Source: JACDAE01 sp963717195 (GTDB lineage: Bacteria > Chloroflexota > Ktedonobacteria > Ktedonobacterales > Ktedonobacteraceae). Taken from it: 64,000 nucleotides of DNA. The position numbers and the translations under genes were made by a program. The DNA lies in assembly GCA_963717195.1 (NCBI GenBank), contig CAVQVR010000010.1, forward strand, positions 467,949-531,948, written 5' to 3'. The notes under the pieces were generated by a model. It was not told where the DNA came from, ran no database searches, and saw only the letters and a list, made by a program, of their open reading frames with translations. Below are positions 36,816 to 44,793 of this stretch, in pieces (the stretch's first letter is position 1; every line of letters starts with the position of its first letter).

Positions 36816-37670
36816 ATGACTAGCGCGATCCTCGCAGAAATGAAGCAACTTGGTTTCACAGGAGCCGAGGCCCAGGTCTACGTTTTCCTGCTACAACATC
36901 CCCTCTCAACTGGGTATGAGATTAGCAAAGGGGCCGCCCTGCCACGCGCCAACACCTACCAGGCTCTGGAAACACTGGCTGCCAAAGAACGTGTTACCGC
37001 CGTCAGTCCGGACCCGCTTCGTTACGCACCCGTTCCACCTGCTCTCCTACTCAAACGGATTCAGCAAGAGACCGCGCAACGCTGCCTGGCTCTAGAACAG
37101 CAACTTACGACCCTGGAACAGCCTGATGGCATAGGACACTTCTGGGAACTGGGGGAACGGGGACGCATCGAGACACACCTGCTCGACCTCATTAACACGG
37201 CTCGCCATCGCATCGCTGCGAGTTTATGGGCACAGGATCTCGAACAATTTTCCACCGCCTTACGTGCGGCACGAGAGCGTGGTCGTACCGTGATCCTTAA
37301 CTTATTTGGCGAGGCAAAAGCCGATTTCGCAACAGTCTATCAGCACGAGGGGCCCGAAAAAGTTATCGGCGGTCACCTGATTGCGCTGACAACCGATTTT
37401 GAAGAGGCTCTGGTCGCATCCCTCGACTCACCTGCAACAGGGGTTGTCACACAAAACCGCACGTTGGTACGCATCGTGGAAAAGCTCATTCGCGATGAGT
37501 CCTATCTTGCCGCTATCTATGAACAGTTCGCACCACAGCTAGAAGCGACTTTTGGTCAGCACCTGGTAGATCTGCGCCGTCGCCTTCTACCCGCAACGGA
37601 CGCTGAACGTCTCGTCGCAATCACTACGCTGGGTTCCGAACCTATTGATTTGCCATCGGACCTACATTAA
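36816..37670 (+). CDS. TrmB-family transcriptional regulator
   Basis: 284 residues. The N-terminal winged helix (LGFTGAEAQVYVFLLQHPLS, GYEISKGAALPRANTYQALE) is the TrmB DNA-binding domain, followed by a helical linker (ALEQQLTTLEQ) and a PLD-like effector domain (RIETHLLDLINTARHRIAAS, SLDSPATGVVTQN). TrmB regulators sense sugars or other small molecules. AAAGG lies 8 bases before the ATG. A perfect palindrome covers its own promoter. purA follows 70 bases later on the same strand. Confidence 0.88.
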   Translation: MTSAILAEMKQLGFTGAEAQVYVFLLQHPLSTGYEISKGAALPRANTYQALETLAAKERVTAVSPDPLRYAPVPPALLLKRIQQETAQRCLALEQQLTTLEQPDGIGHFWELGERGRIETHLLDLINTARHRIAASLWAQDLEQFSTALRAARERGRTVILNLFGEAKADFATVYQHEGPEKVIGGHLIALTTDFEEALVASLDSPATGVVTQNRTLVRIVEKLIRDESYLAAIYEQFAPQLEATFGQHLVDLRRRLLPATDAERLVAITTLGSEPIDLPSDLH

Positions 37671-37672
37671 TA

Positions 37673-37717
37673 CGCAAAATGTCTGTTTTTACCTTAATAT
37701 ACAAAATGTCTGTTTTT
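37673..37717. repeat. Direct repeat between the trmB-like gene and purA
   Basis: CAAAATGTCTGTTTTT occurs twice, starting at about 37675 and 37702. The spacing is about 27 bp. It lies in the 5' region of purA just after the regulator's stop codon, so it may be a binding site for a tandemly bound regulator. Confidence 0.6.
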
Positions 37718-37740
37718 CCAATTGAGAGGAGCAAACCATC

Positions 37741-39015
37741 ATGGCGGGATCAGTAACCGTTGTTGTTGGCACACAGTGGGGCGATGAAGGGAAGGGCAAA
37801 CTCGTCGATCTGCTCAGTACAGATGTCGATCTGTGCATGCGCTTTCAAGGTGGCGGCAATGCGGGCCATACGGTCGTCAATAGCTATGGAGACTTCAAAC
37901 TGCACCTGGCTCCTTGCGGGATTTTCAATCCTGCTTGCATGTGCATTATGGGAACAGGAACCGTTGTAGATCCACAGGATCTACTCTCCGAACTGGACAA
38001 TCTCAAGCAGCACTCAGTCACAATCGATAACCTGTTTATATCTGACCGCGCTCATGTCGTTATGCCCTACCACAAAATTTTAGATAAAGTTGAAGATGAG
38101 GCTCGGGGAGCGTATCGCGTCGATACGACAGGCCGCGGCATCGGGCCAGCGTATACCGACAAGGTTGCACGCATTGGCATCCGTTTCCACGATCTCCTGC
38201 ATGAATCAGTTCTACGCGATAAGCTAGCTATTGTCCTGCGTCGTCATAATGCTATAGTCACTCATATCTATAACCGACCACCATTCGACGAAGAACAGGT
38301 GCTGGCAGACTGCCTGTCCTGGGGTGAACAGCTCAAAACACGTATCGTTGACACGGTCCCCTTAGTACGTTCAGCACTCCAAGGTGGGAAGAAGATTATC
38401 CTGGAAGGTCAGCTCAGTGCGATGAAGGATCTTGATTGGGGGTCCTATCCTTTCGTGACAAGCTCATCCCCAACCGCAGCAGGTGCCGCTGCTGGATCGG
38501 GTATCCCTCCGCGCCGTATTGATCGCATCATCGGCGTCTCCAAGGCATATAGCACGCAGGTTGGCACGGGACCGATGCCAACCGAATTGCAAGATGAGAT
38601 GGGGCAGCACCTGCGTCAACTCGGAGGCGAATTTGGTGCAACCACGGGCAGGCCGCGCCGTGTCGGCTGGTTCGATACAATAGTTACCCGTTATGTCGCG
38701 GAAATTAATGGCTGTACCGATATCGCCATCACCAAACTGGACATACTGGATAGCCTTCCAGAGATCCCCGTCTGCACCGCCTATCGGTATCAAGGTGAAC
38801 TGATCGCAGAACTGCCAGATCCCTTGCTTCACGATCAATGTGAACCAATCTACGAGGTACTACCTGGTTGGCAGCAGTCAACGCGAGAAGCCCGTTCCCT
38901 GCAAGACCTGCCACGCAACGCACGCGCCTATCTTGAGCGCCTGGCAGAGTTAGTACGCGTTCCCATTCATAGCGTTGGTGTTGGGCCCGAACGTAATCAG
39001 ACTCTGATCATCTAA
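37741..39015 (+). CDS. purA: Adenylosuccinate synthetase
   Basis: 424 residues, the normal length. It joins IMP and aspartate with GTP to make adenylosuccinate, the first step from IMP to AMP. The P-loop-like GTQWGDEGKGK carries the catalytic Asp, GNAGHTVV the catalytic His, and TTGRGIGPAYTDK, VTSSSPTAAGA and GATTGRPRRVGWFD bind IMP and GTP. One oddity: the IMP-contact loop that reads EGAQG in E. coli reads EGQLS here. GAGAGGAG precedes the ATG by 9 bases. A small hairpin (TTTCGGG/CCCGAAA, 39022-39039) follows the stop and may be a weak terminator. Confidence 0.96.
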   Translation: MAGSVTVVVGTQWGDEGKGKLVDLLSTDVDLCMRFQGGGNAGHTVVNSYGDFKLHLAPCGIFNPACMCIMGTGTVVDPQDLLSELDNLKQHSVTIDNLFISDRAHVVMPYHKILDKVEDEARGAYRVDTTGRGIGPAYTDKVARIGIRFHDLLHESVLRDKLAIVLRRHNAIVTHIYNRPPFDEEQVLADCLSWGEQLKTRIVDTVPLVRSALQGGKKIILEGQLSAMKDLDWGSYPFVTSSSPTAAGAAAGSGIPPRRIDRIIGVSKAYSTQVGTGPMPTELQDEMGQHLRQLGGEFGATTGRPRRVGWFDTIVTRYVAEINGCTDIAITKLDILDSLPEIPVCTAYRYQGELIAELPDPLLHDQCEPIYEVLPGWQQSTREARSLQDLPRNARAYLERLAELVRVPIHSVGVGPERNQTLII

Positions 39016-39044
39016 CTGGAATTTCGGGGAAGCCCGAAAACATC

Positions 39045-39074
39045 TTGACACTCTTCCTATCCATTCGCTATACT
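39045..39074 (+). promoter_or_regulatory. Sigma-A type promoter of the FHA gene
   Basis: TTGACA at 39045-39050, an 18-bp spacer and TATACT at 39069-39074. The predicted transcript starts about 55 bases before the FHA start codon at 39136. Confidence 0.7.
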
Positions 39075-39135
39075 CACTCAGGAAACGATGGGAGATATTC
39101 CCATCTCTGTCACATAAGAGCTTTATACGGGGATC

Positions 39136-39810
39136 ATGGTACAGGAATTTACATCAGCTTACCTTGTCATTCAGAAGGGACCTCTGCTTGGCAAGCGTGT
39201 TGAATTATGGAAAGAACGTACGACCATAGGTCGTAGCCGCGATTGCGATATATTTTTAGAAGATATCACGGTACACCGCAAGCAGGCTAGCATTTTGCGT
39301 GTGGCGACAGGCTATATCCTCCGCGACGATCATGGCAAAGGAGATTGCTATGTCAATGGGCAGTCGGTCAAAGAACAGCCGCTTAACAGTGGGGATCAGC
39401 TTCTTTTTGGCAATACACAACTCACCTTCTACGCCAATGAAGGGACACGCCCATTCCAGCTCGCTTCATCACGTGGACGCGAACTTTTCATTGGCAAAAC
39501 GCCTGATACCCAGGCTATCGCACGCCTTGACCTGCAAAATGCGCATAGCGGCATTCAAAGCGTCGAACTCTTGCCCAGGATGACTATTGGACGTAGCCGT
39601 GACTGCAACATTTTCCTGGAAGACCTGGCGGTGAGCCGACATCATGCAACGCTACACGAACTCCCTGGCGAAGAATACGAGCTGACCGACAATCGCTCCG
39701 CGACCGGGACATTTGTTAACGGGCAGGCCATTGTGCGCACACTCCTTCACGAGGGTGACCAGATTCAAATTGGTGCAACACTGTTTACGTTCCACATCTC
39801 ACACACGTAG
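39136..39810 (+). CDS. Tandem FHA-domain protein
   Basis: 224 residues with two forkhead-associated domains. The second (about residues 145-215) is intact, with GRSRDCNIFLEDLAVSRHHATL and a TGTFVNGQ turn. The first (about 18-95) has GRSRDCDIFLED but VHRKQAS where SRxH is expected, so its phosphothreonine contact is weakened. FHA domains bind phospho-Thr peptides and commonly work with Hanks-type kinases such as the one at 29183. There is no other domain or membrane helix, so it looks like an adaptor. Confidence 0.9.
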   Translation: MVQEFTSAYLVIQKGPLLGKRVELWKERTTIGRSRDCDIFLEDITVHRKQASILRVATGYILRDDHGKGDCYVNGQSVKEQPLNSGDQLLFGNTQLTFYANEGTRPFQLASSRGRELFIGKTPDTQAIARLDLQNAHSGIQSVELLPRMTIGRSRDCNIFLEDLAVSRHHATLHELPGEEYELTDNRSATGTFVNGQAIVRTLLHEGDQIQIGATLFTFHISHT

Positions 39811-39815
39811 GGCGT

Positions 39816-40646
39816 TTACTGATGCAAGAGATGCTGAAAATATTGCACACGCAAACCATAATAATCGACTTCTGAGCCATCGCTCTTCTTCAGGGGGGAT
39901 GTATATGCATGTGTCTCGCGCATAAATTGTCGCGCCTCTTGCGGCACCTCAGAAGCTGTCCCATTTGCTCCTTGCCGAGCAGAAGTAGAAGAGACATTGC
40001 GATAAGCGCCGTTAAAAGGGAGTGGATGAATAAAGTGAGCAAAGCGCTCGTTTTGTGGCAGATGTAACAGTTCACTTAACTCTTTCTCTCCCGCATCGCC
40101 ACGTGGTGCAACCAGCAGTTCGGCCCGCTTGAAAAGTTCAGAGAGCGAAGCATCACGATCATCATAATAGTGAGGATCAAAAATCTGCACAATCTTGTCA
40201 AAGCCAAGCAGAAAAAGAATACGCCTTACACGAGGGAATGAACGCTGTATTGCCTCAGCCTCCTCCACATACAGACCCCGATTAAATAACAGAATACCAG
40301 CATGCGGCAGACGTTTACGCAAAATATTATCCAGCAGTACAATACGATCCAGCAGCAAAGGCCGCTCTACCGCCTCTTTATCCACCGTATGCTTACTGAA
40401 CGCCGCGTAGAGCGTCATTGGCTCATGTGCACGAGCAAACACCCGCGCTTGCTTCAACAGGGCAATGTGAGCCATCGTAGGCGGATTGAACGAACCAGGA
40501 AAAACTATCGCGCTATTGCGCGGTTCTGGTGCACCAGGAACAACATAAGCACGCGGCTCGGCCTCTGGTTGAAGTTGATCGAGTAGCGCCTGTATACGTT
40601 TAAAGCGCTGTAAAGTCCGTGTAGAAATAGATAACATATCAGCCAT
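39816..40646 (-). CDS. NadD-like nucleotidyltransferase
   Basis: 276 residues. The T/HIGH motif appears as FPGSFNPPTMAHIALL, and a late SSTSAR motif replaces ISSTxIR of nicotinate-mononucleotide adenylyltransferases. The central LFLLGFDKIVQIFDPHYY fits the family's LGxD segment. It is longer than typical NadD (about 200 residues), with 45 extra residues at the N-terminus and a long insert. The substrate could be a mononucleotide or another phosphate ester. It converges with the FHA gene, leaving only 5 bases between stops. Confidence 0.75.
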   Translation of the reverse strand: MADMLSISTRTLQRFKRIQALLDQLQPEAEPRAYVVPGAPEPRNSAIVFPGSFNPPTMAHIALLKQARVFARAHEPMTLYAAFSKHTVDKEAVERPLLLDRIVLLDNILRKRLPHAGILLFNRGLYVEEAEAIQRSFPRVRRILFLLGFDKIVQIFDPHYYDDRDASLSELFKRAELLVAPRGDAGEKELSELLHLPQNERFAHFIHPLPFNGAYRNVSSTSARQGANGTASEVPQEARQFMRETHAYTSPLKKSDGSEVDYYGLRVQYFQHLLHQ

Positions 40647-40779
40647 GCCTCATTTTACCACGTATAGGGGCCACGGGTCATGGGCCACGAACCACGGGCT
40701 TGTTCACTTCGTTCCTTGACTTTTGCTTTACGTATAGCGCAAACTAGAAACAGCAGAGATCGAAATAAGAGGTGAAAAT

Positions 40780-41943
40780 ATGAGTTCGAATATTCCCCGG
40801 ACAGTCATACAGATTGTAGAACGTATAACAACACATGTCCCCAACGAGGTCATGCTCGTAGCAGACCGGGCAACGCAGTTTCTCTACCAGTTCACCGATG
40901 GACGCATAGGAGAGAAGCAGCTACACTATTCTATGCTTATACTGCATGGCGTTGGACGCAAAAGTGGTGAGCCCCGTCCTCATGCATTGCTCTATTTTCG
41001 GGATGGTGAAAACCTGATTGTCTGCGCCTCAAATAATGGCTCACCGAAGCCGCCTGCCTGGTACCTCAATCTGCAGGCACATCCGCGCGTCTGGGTGCAA
41101 CATGGGCGTATCAAACGGGAAGTGATTGCAGAGACAGTAGTAGATGAGAAAGAGCGGGAACGACTCTGGCAGATGCTGCTGAAAGTTCGTCCTAACTTTG
41201 CCGAATATCAAAAGTTGACCACGCGCATATTTCCGATGGTTGTTCTGAAGCCGCTCCCCGGCGAGGAAGGCAAATTAATAGCTCTAGAAAGAAGGACACG
41301 CATGAGCAAATATATTTTTGATCCTGTCGTCATTCATGAGATCAGTAAGAAGCATCTCGGTGAGCAGCCTCTTGAGCATATGTTTGCTAATATCGCAGCG
41401 GAATTGTCGGAGCAGTATCCTGGCGCAATCGACACCTCGAAGCCCTGGATTTTCAACAATGCAGGTGGCGTAATGTTGCAGATGAAGCTGTACCACGCCT
41501 CCTTGACCGAATATATCATGATCTGGGGCACGCCAATCGGCAGTGAGGGACACACGGGACGACACCTGGCCGAATTCTATGATACCGTGCTTGATGGAGA
41601 GGCATGGTATTACAGCGAGGGACAGCTCACGCGCGATGTGTACACGCCGGGAGATCATGTCTTCGTGGGCAAGGGAGAGAGTGCAGGCATGCATTATCCC
41701 GATCACGTCTGGATGATTGAGTATGCGCGAGGTTCGATGCCAGCACTCTTTCCGTTCGGATTGGCTGATGGCCTTTTCAGCACCCTTGACTATAAGACGC
41801 TCTGGCAAACGCTCGTGATCTATTTCTCGCTACTCCTGAAGAGCTTCTCGCGTAGACAAAAACTTGTCATGGGGACAGTAGCAGGATTGGCTCTTGTAAT
41901 GTGGGCATTGAGGGGAACGAGTGGGAAAAAGAGGCGGCGCTAA
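40780..41943 (+). CDS. Ddn-type deazaflavin/nitroreductase domain fused to an ERG2/sigma-1-receptor-like domain
   Basis: 387 residues. Residues about 45-158 match the F420-dependent Ddn nitroreductase family (LHGVGRKSGEPRPHALLYF, SNNGSPKPPAWYLNLQAHPR). Residues about 176-345 match the ERG2/sigma-1 receptor family, with FNNAGGVMLQM, LTEYIMIWGTPIGSEGHTGR, WMIEYARGSMP and FGLADGLFSTLDYKTLW. Asp268 and Glu314 correspond to human sigma-1 Asp126 and Glu172, with the same spacing of 46. A C-terminal membrane helix (about 362-377) and a basic tail follow. ERG2 isomerises sterol double bonds. An ATG at 41302 with AAGGAC before it could start the second domain on its own. Confidence 0.85.
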   Translation: MSSNIPRTVIQIVERITTHVPNEVMLVADRATQFLYQFTDGRIGEKQLHYSMLILHGVGRKSGEPRPHALLYFRDGENLIVCASNNGSPKPPAWYLNLQAHPRVWVQHGRIKREVIAETVVDEKERERLWQMLLKVRPNFAEYQKLTTRIFPMVVLKPLPGEEGKLIALERRTRMSKYIFDPVVIHEISKKHLGEQPLEHMFANIAAELSEQYPGAIDTSKPWIFNNAGGVMLQMKLYHASLTEYIMIWGTPIGSEGHTGRHLAEFYDTVLDGEAWYYSEGQLTRDVYTPGDHVFVGKGESAGMHYPDHVWMIEYARGSMPALFPFGLADGLFSTLDYKTLWQTLVIYFSLLLKSFSRRQKLVMGTVAGLALVMWALRGTSGKKRRR

Positions 41944-41955
41944 CCAGAAAGCGGT

Positions 41956-41984
41956 GGACCCGGTACTACCGGGTCCGTCGTTTT
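41956..41984 (+). terminator. Rho-independent terminator of the ERG2-like fusion gene
   Basis: GGACCCGG / CCGGGTCC stem (41956-41976) followed by GTCGTTTT and more T, 12 bases after the stop codon. Confidence 0.8.
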
Positions 41985-42028
41985 CTTAAGAAATGAACGC
42001 CAGGAGGTATTCATTCACCTGGGCGAGG

Positions 42029-42289
42029 TCAGCCCGTTAGCGTGGTGAGAAGTGCACAAGCCGATGCTTCATCGGGAACACTCACGAGTTGCTCAAAGAG
42101 ATCTTGCAGGTCATCAGTGTCCGTCATGTGAGCGACTTGCTGTCGTGCTTGTTTTGCCAACAAAGGGAAGCGTGCTTTGACGAAGGTAAGAATCGTTGCA
42201 CGCAATGCTCTAGCCTCTCCTTCCACCAGACCTTTCGCCTCTCCTTTTGGCGCTTGCGCTTTGCCATCTTGTCCCCTTCCACCTGACAT
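42029..42289 (-). CDS. Small protein resembling the C-terminus of Rpn/PD-(D/E)XK transposase-like nucleases
   Basis: 86 residues with the ordered tail GEAKGLVEGEARALRATILT followed by FVKARFPLLAKQARQQV, a pattern seen at the C-terminus of Rpn-family recombination-promoting nucleases. The N-terminal nuclease domain is absent, so it is either a standalone short protein or the remnant of a larger gene. GGTGGGAA directly precedes the ATG. Low certainty about function. Confidence 0.5.
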   Translation of the reverse strand: MSGGRGQDGKAQAPKGEAKGLVEGEARALRATILTFVKARFPLLAKQARQQVAHMTDTDDLQDLFEQLVSVPDEASACALLTTLTG

Positions 42290-42369
42290 TTCCCACCGTG
42301 CTGCCTCAAATTGTGGATGCCTGAATTGTAATAGTGATGCAGCTTATAAAGCATCTATATATAGTATAC

Positions 42370-43338
42370 TCAATACCCCAAATCTTCTTTATTCTTCCCT
42401 TGTTGATTATGGATATCTTGCTTCTTCCTGAGATCGTATAATGGCAGGCCAGTTTTTGCCGCGATGACTGAGAGCACATTGCGCATCTGTTGCTCATATT
42501 CTTCTGGTGGCAGCACAGGTATAGCAAAACCCGAACGAAAAGATTTGGGGCGCAACCAGGTCCAACGAACGAGGTCATGTTCACTCGCAACCTCCAACAC
42601 CAGTGGTTGCCGATCCTTAAGACGTTTGAAATTATAGGGATTGACAATAGTAAAGAGGCGTGCCTCGCTCCAGGAGATGCTTTGTGGACGAGGGGTCAGA
42701 CCGGAAACCATAATGCCATAATCGGTGAGCGTCACCTGTTCGCGTGCTTTTGTATACAAAACAGCATACATGATTCCAACGATAAGCAACACCACGAGCG
42801 TCCAGGCACCCAGGATAATGAGAAATGGCCCCATATCCATAAGGGCTGTATTGATTGAATCAGGGCCAGATGCAAACAGTCCGAAGACTAAACCACCAAT
42901 AAAGGGGAGAATAAGCAGGAGGAATAGTGTTACGGTCATAGTTACCATCAAACGCCTATTGGAACGCATTCTGATGGTCAATGGCAGCGAAACGGCCTGA
43001 GCGTCTGGGACAGGTTGTTCATCAGCAAGTAAGCTCGCATCGCCTTGAGCGGCTGCCTGGCGCTTCTGATCAAAGCGTTTCCAGACCCGCACGACGAAAA
43101 TATAGAGAATTGCCAATCCTGTCCACACAATGGGCGGACCAAAGGTATTGAAGGATAAGCCAAAGGAAAATTGTCCTTGCGCATTGATTGGACCGACGCC
43201 AGTGAGTACCCTCGTGATTGCCAAAAACCACTCGAAAGCAGCGAATATCCAGTAAAAGATGAGCATCCACGAGAGCATTTTGATGCGAGGGTCAATTTTT
43301 ACGAGCCGTTTTTGTTGAGCAAACATAGCCTGTTTCAT
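42370..43338 (-). CDS. Membrane protein with a bacterial PH-like C-terminal domain
   Basis: 322 residues from the ATG at 43338, with AAAGGTG 7 bases upstream; the frame extends to 43404. Two pairs of membrane helices (about residues 22-40, 65-90, 135-160, 170-200) are followed by a soluble domain that reads TLTDYGIMVSGLTPRPQSI and SWSEARLFTIV, as in YcxB- or PH-type domains of bacterial membrane proteins. The role is unknown. Confidence 0.7.
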   Translation of the reverse strand: MKQAMFAQQKRLVKIDPRIKMLSWMLIFYWIFAAFEWFLAITRVLTGVGPINAQGQFSFGLSFNTFGPPIVWTGLAILYIFVVRVWKRFDQKRQAAAQGDASLLADEQPVPDAQAVSLPLTIRMRSNRRLMVTMTVTLFLLLILPFIGGLVFGLFASGPDSINTALMDMGPFLIILGAWTLVVLLIVGIMYAVLYTKAREQVTLTDYGIMVSGLTPRPQSISWSEARLFTIVNPYNFKRLKDRQPLVLEVASEHDLVRWTWLRPKSFRSGFAIPVLPPEEYEQQMRNVLSVIAAKTGLPLYDLRKKQDIHNQQGKNKEDLGY

Positions 43339-43512
43339 AAATTCACCTTTATATATGCCATAAAGAAGTGTTCCCCAAGTGCTTCTTAACATATATTCCA
43401 ACATATATTACTGTTTTATTCAGATAATAGATGCACGAGAGAAAAGGTATGCATGTGACAGGAACGCGATGAAGCGTGTTGCCACCATCAGATAAAAAGA
43501 CCTGAATAGTCT

Positions 43513-44517
43513 TCAATTGGATTCAACGGATAATGGTGGCAAATCTCCAATGCAAGATCTTTCTATAAAATTACGACGGTGATAATAAGGAGAGAGGCGC
43601 AACACCCACCAGCGGGCGATGGGGCGCACCAGTGAAATAAGCTCCTTCTGATGACCATAGAGACGTGTCAAGTGCCGAATAATATCCTCAAAGGAATAGC
43701 GCTGGTAGTCAAGCAGGCGCTGACTTTCCTCAGTATCGAGCCAATCGGCAAAGTAGGGTGTGGTAGAAAAGGCGCACTCCGGCAGCATACCCAGCCCCAT
43801 CATAGAAAGCATGCGTTCAAGATATTCGTGGTACGTCACCTGGCACGAGGAGCCGCCACCAATAAGCAGGATTTTACCCCATATCTCCGCGTTACGCATA
43901 CCATTAGCAATAGCTAAACCAGCATCATAGGTGTGTACGAGTTCGAAGCGCGTTGAGAGGGGAATTTTATACATAATAGGATGAGGTTTGCGCAAAGTTA
44001 GAGGGACAATATCGCAGAAGCGGTAGATGGACCATTCCAGTCCAGATGACTGTACCATCTCTTCACAGGCTATTTTATGTGTAGAGTAGTGATCAATGGC
44101 CTGGATTGGATCAGTGACTTTGCGTGGTGGAGGAAGATGTTGAGTAGTGCCGAAGACCTGAAATGTAGAGGCAAAGAGAAATTTCGGTGGTTTGGGCTGG
44201 TGGCAGGCGGCTGAGAGAAGATTACGTGTGCCCTCAACATTGATCAGGCGTGCAAGTTCGGGGTGATCCTCGCTCAAGGGAGGAATGATATAAGCGGTGT
44301 GGATAATAACATCTTGATCTTTGACTGCGGCTGCAAGTTCGGAGGGTTGGAGCAAGTCGCTGCGGAACAGTTCGATCTTGTCCGCGAAACGCCTGGCGGT
44401 GAGTACGTGAGCATTGCGACGGGTCACGAAGCAGCGAACCTGGTGTCCCTGATGGAGGAGTTCATGCAGGGTGCTCATGCCAAGGTTACCAAAAGCGCCG
44501 GTCAGGAGGATTTTCAT
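43513..44517 (-). CDS. NAD-dependent epimerase/dehydratase (extended SDR)
   Basis: 334 residues from the ATG at 44517, with AAAGGAG 10 bases upstream. The Rossmann motif is MKILLTGAFGNLGMSTL. The active-site Tyr-x-x-x-Lys is present as HYSTHKIACEEMV. NVEGTRNLLSAA and FASTFQVFG are typical of sugar-nucleotide epimerases and related enzymes. Substrate unknown; no sugar biosynthesis genes are adjacent. Confidence 0.85.
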   Translation of the reverse strand: MKILLTGAFGNLGMSTLHELLHQGHQVRCFVTRRNAHVLTARRFADKIELFRSDLLQPSELAAAVKDQDVIIHTAYIIPPLSEDHPELARLINVEGTRNLLSAACHQPKPPKFLFASTFQVFGTTQHLPPPRKVTDPIQAIDHYSTHKIACEEMVQSSGLEWSIYRFCDIVPLTLRKPHPIMYKIPLSTRFELVHTYDAGLAIANGMRNAEIWGKILLIGGGSSCQVTYHEYLERMLSMMGLGMLPECAFSTTPYFADWLDTEESQRLLDYQRYSFEDIIRHLTRLYGHQKELISLVRPIARWWVLRLSPYYHRRNFIERSCIGDLPPLSVESN

Positions 44518-44793
44518 GTGGATGGGACTCCTTTGTATTATCAGGGCGATTAAATGTTGAGCAATGGTCATAATATTTGTTTCGTTTATACTCTTCCATT
44601 AATATTACATTATTTTCTGAAAATAAACAACGAAACAAGGATTGCGCGATTGTGGTAGCAAGTTAACGCAATGGTTCTCTGAGTTTACGCTGGAGGAGTT
44701 CTTTTTTGGGGGGATGAAGCAAACTCCTTGTTTTGATGGCTGTCTTCATACGCTCACCTGTAAAGCACTCTTCTCATTTACTGGGCAAAGGTA

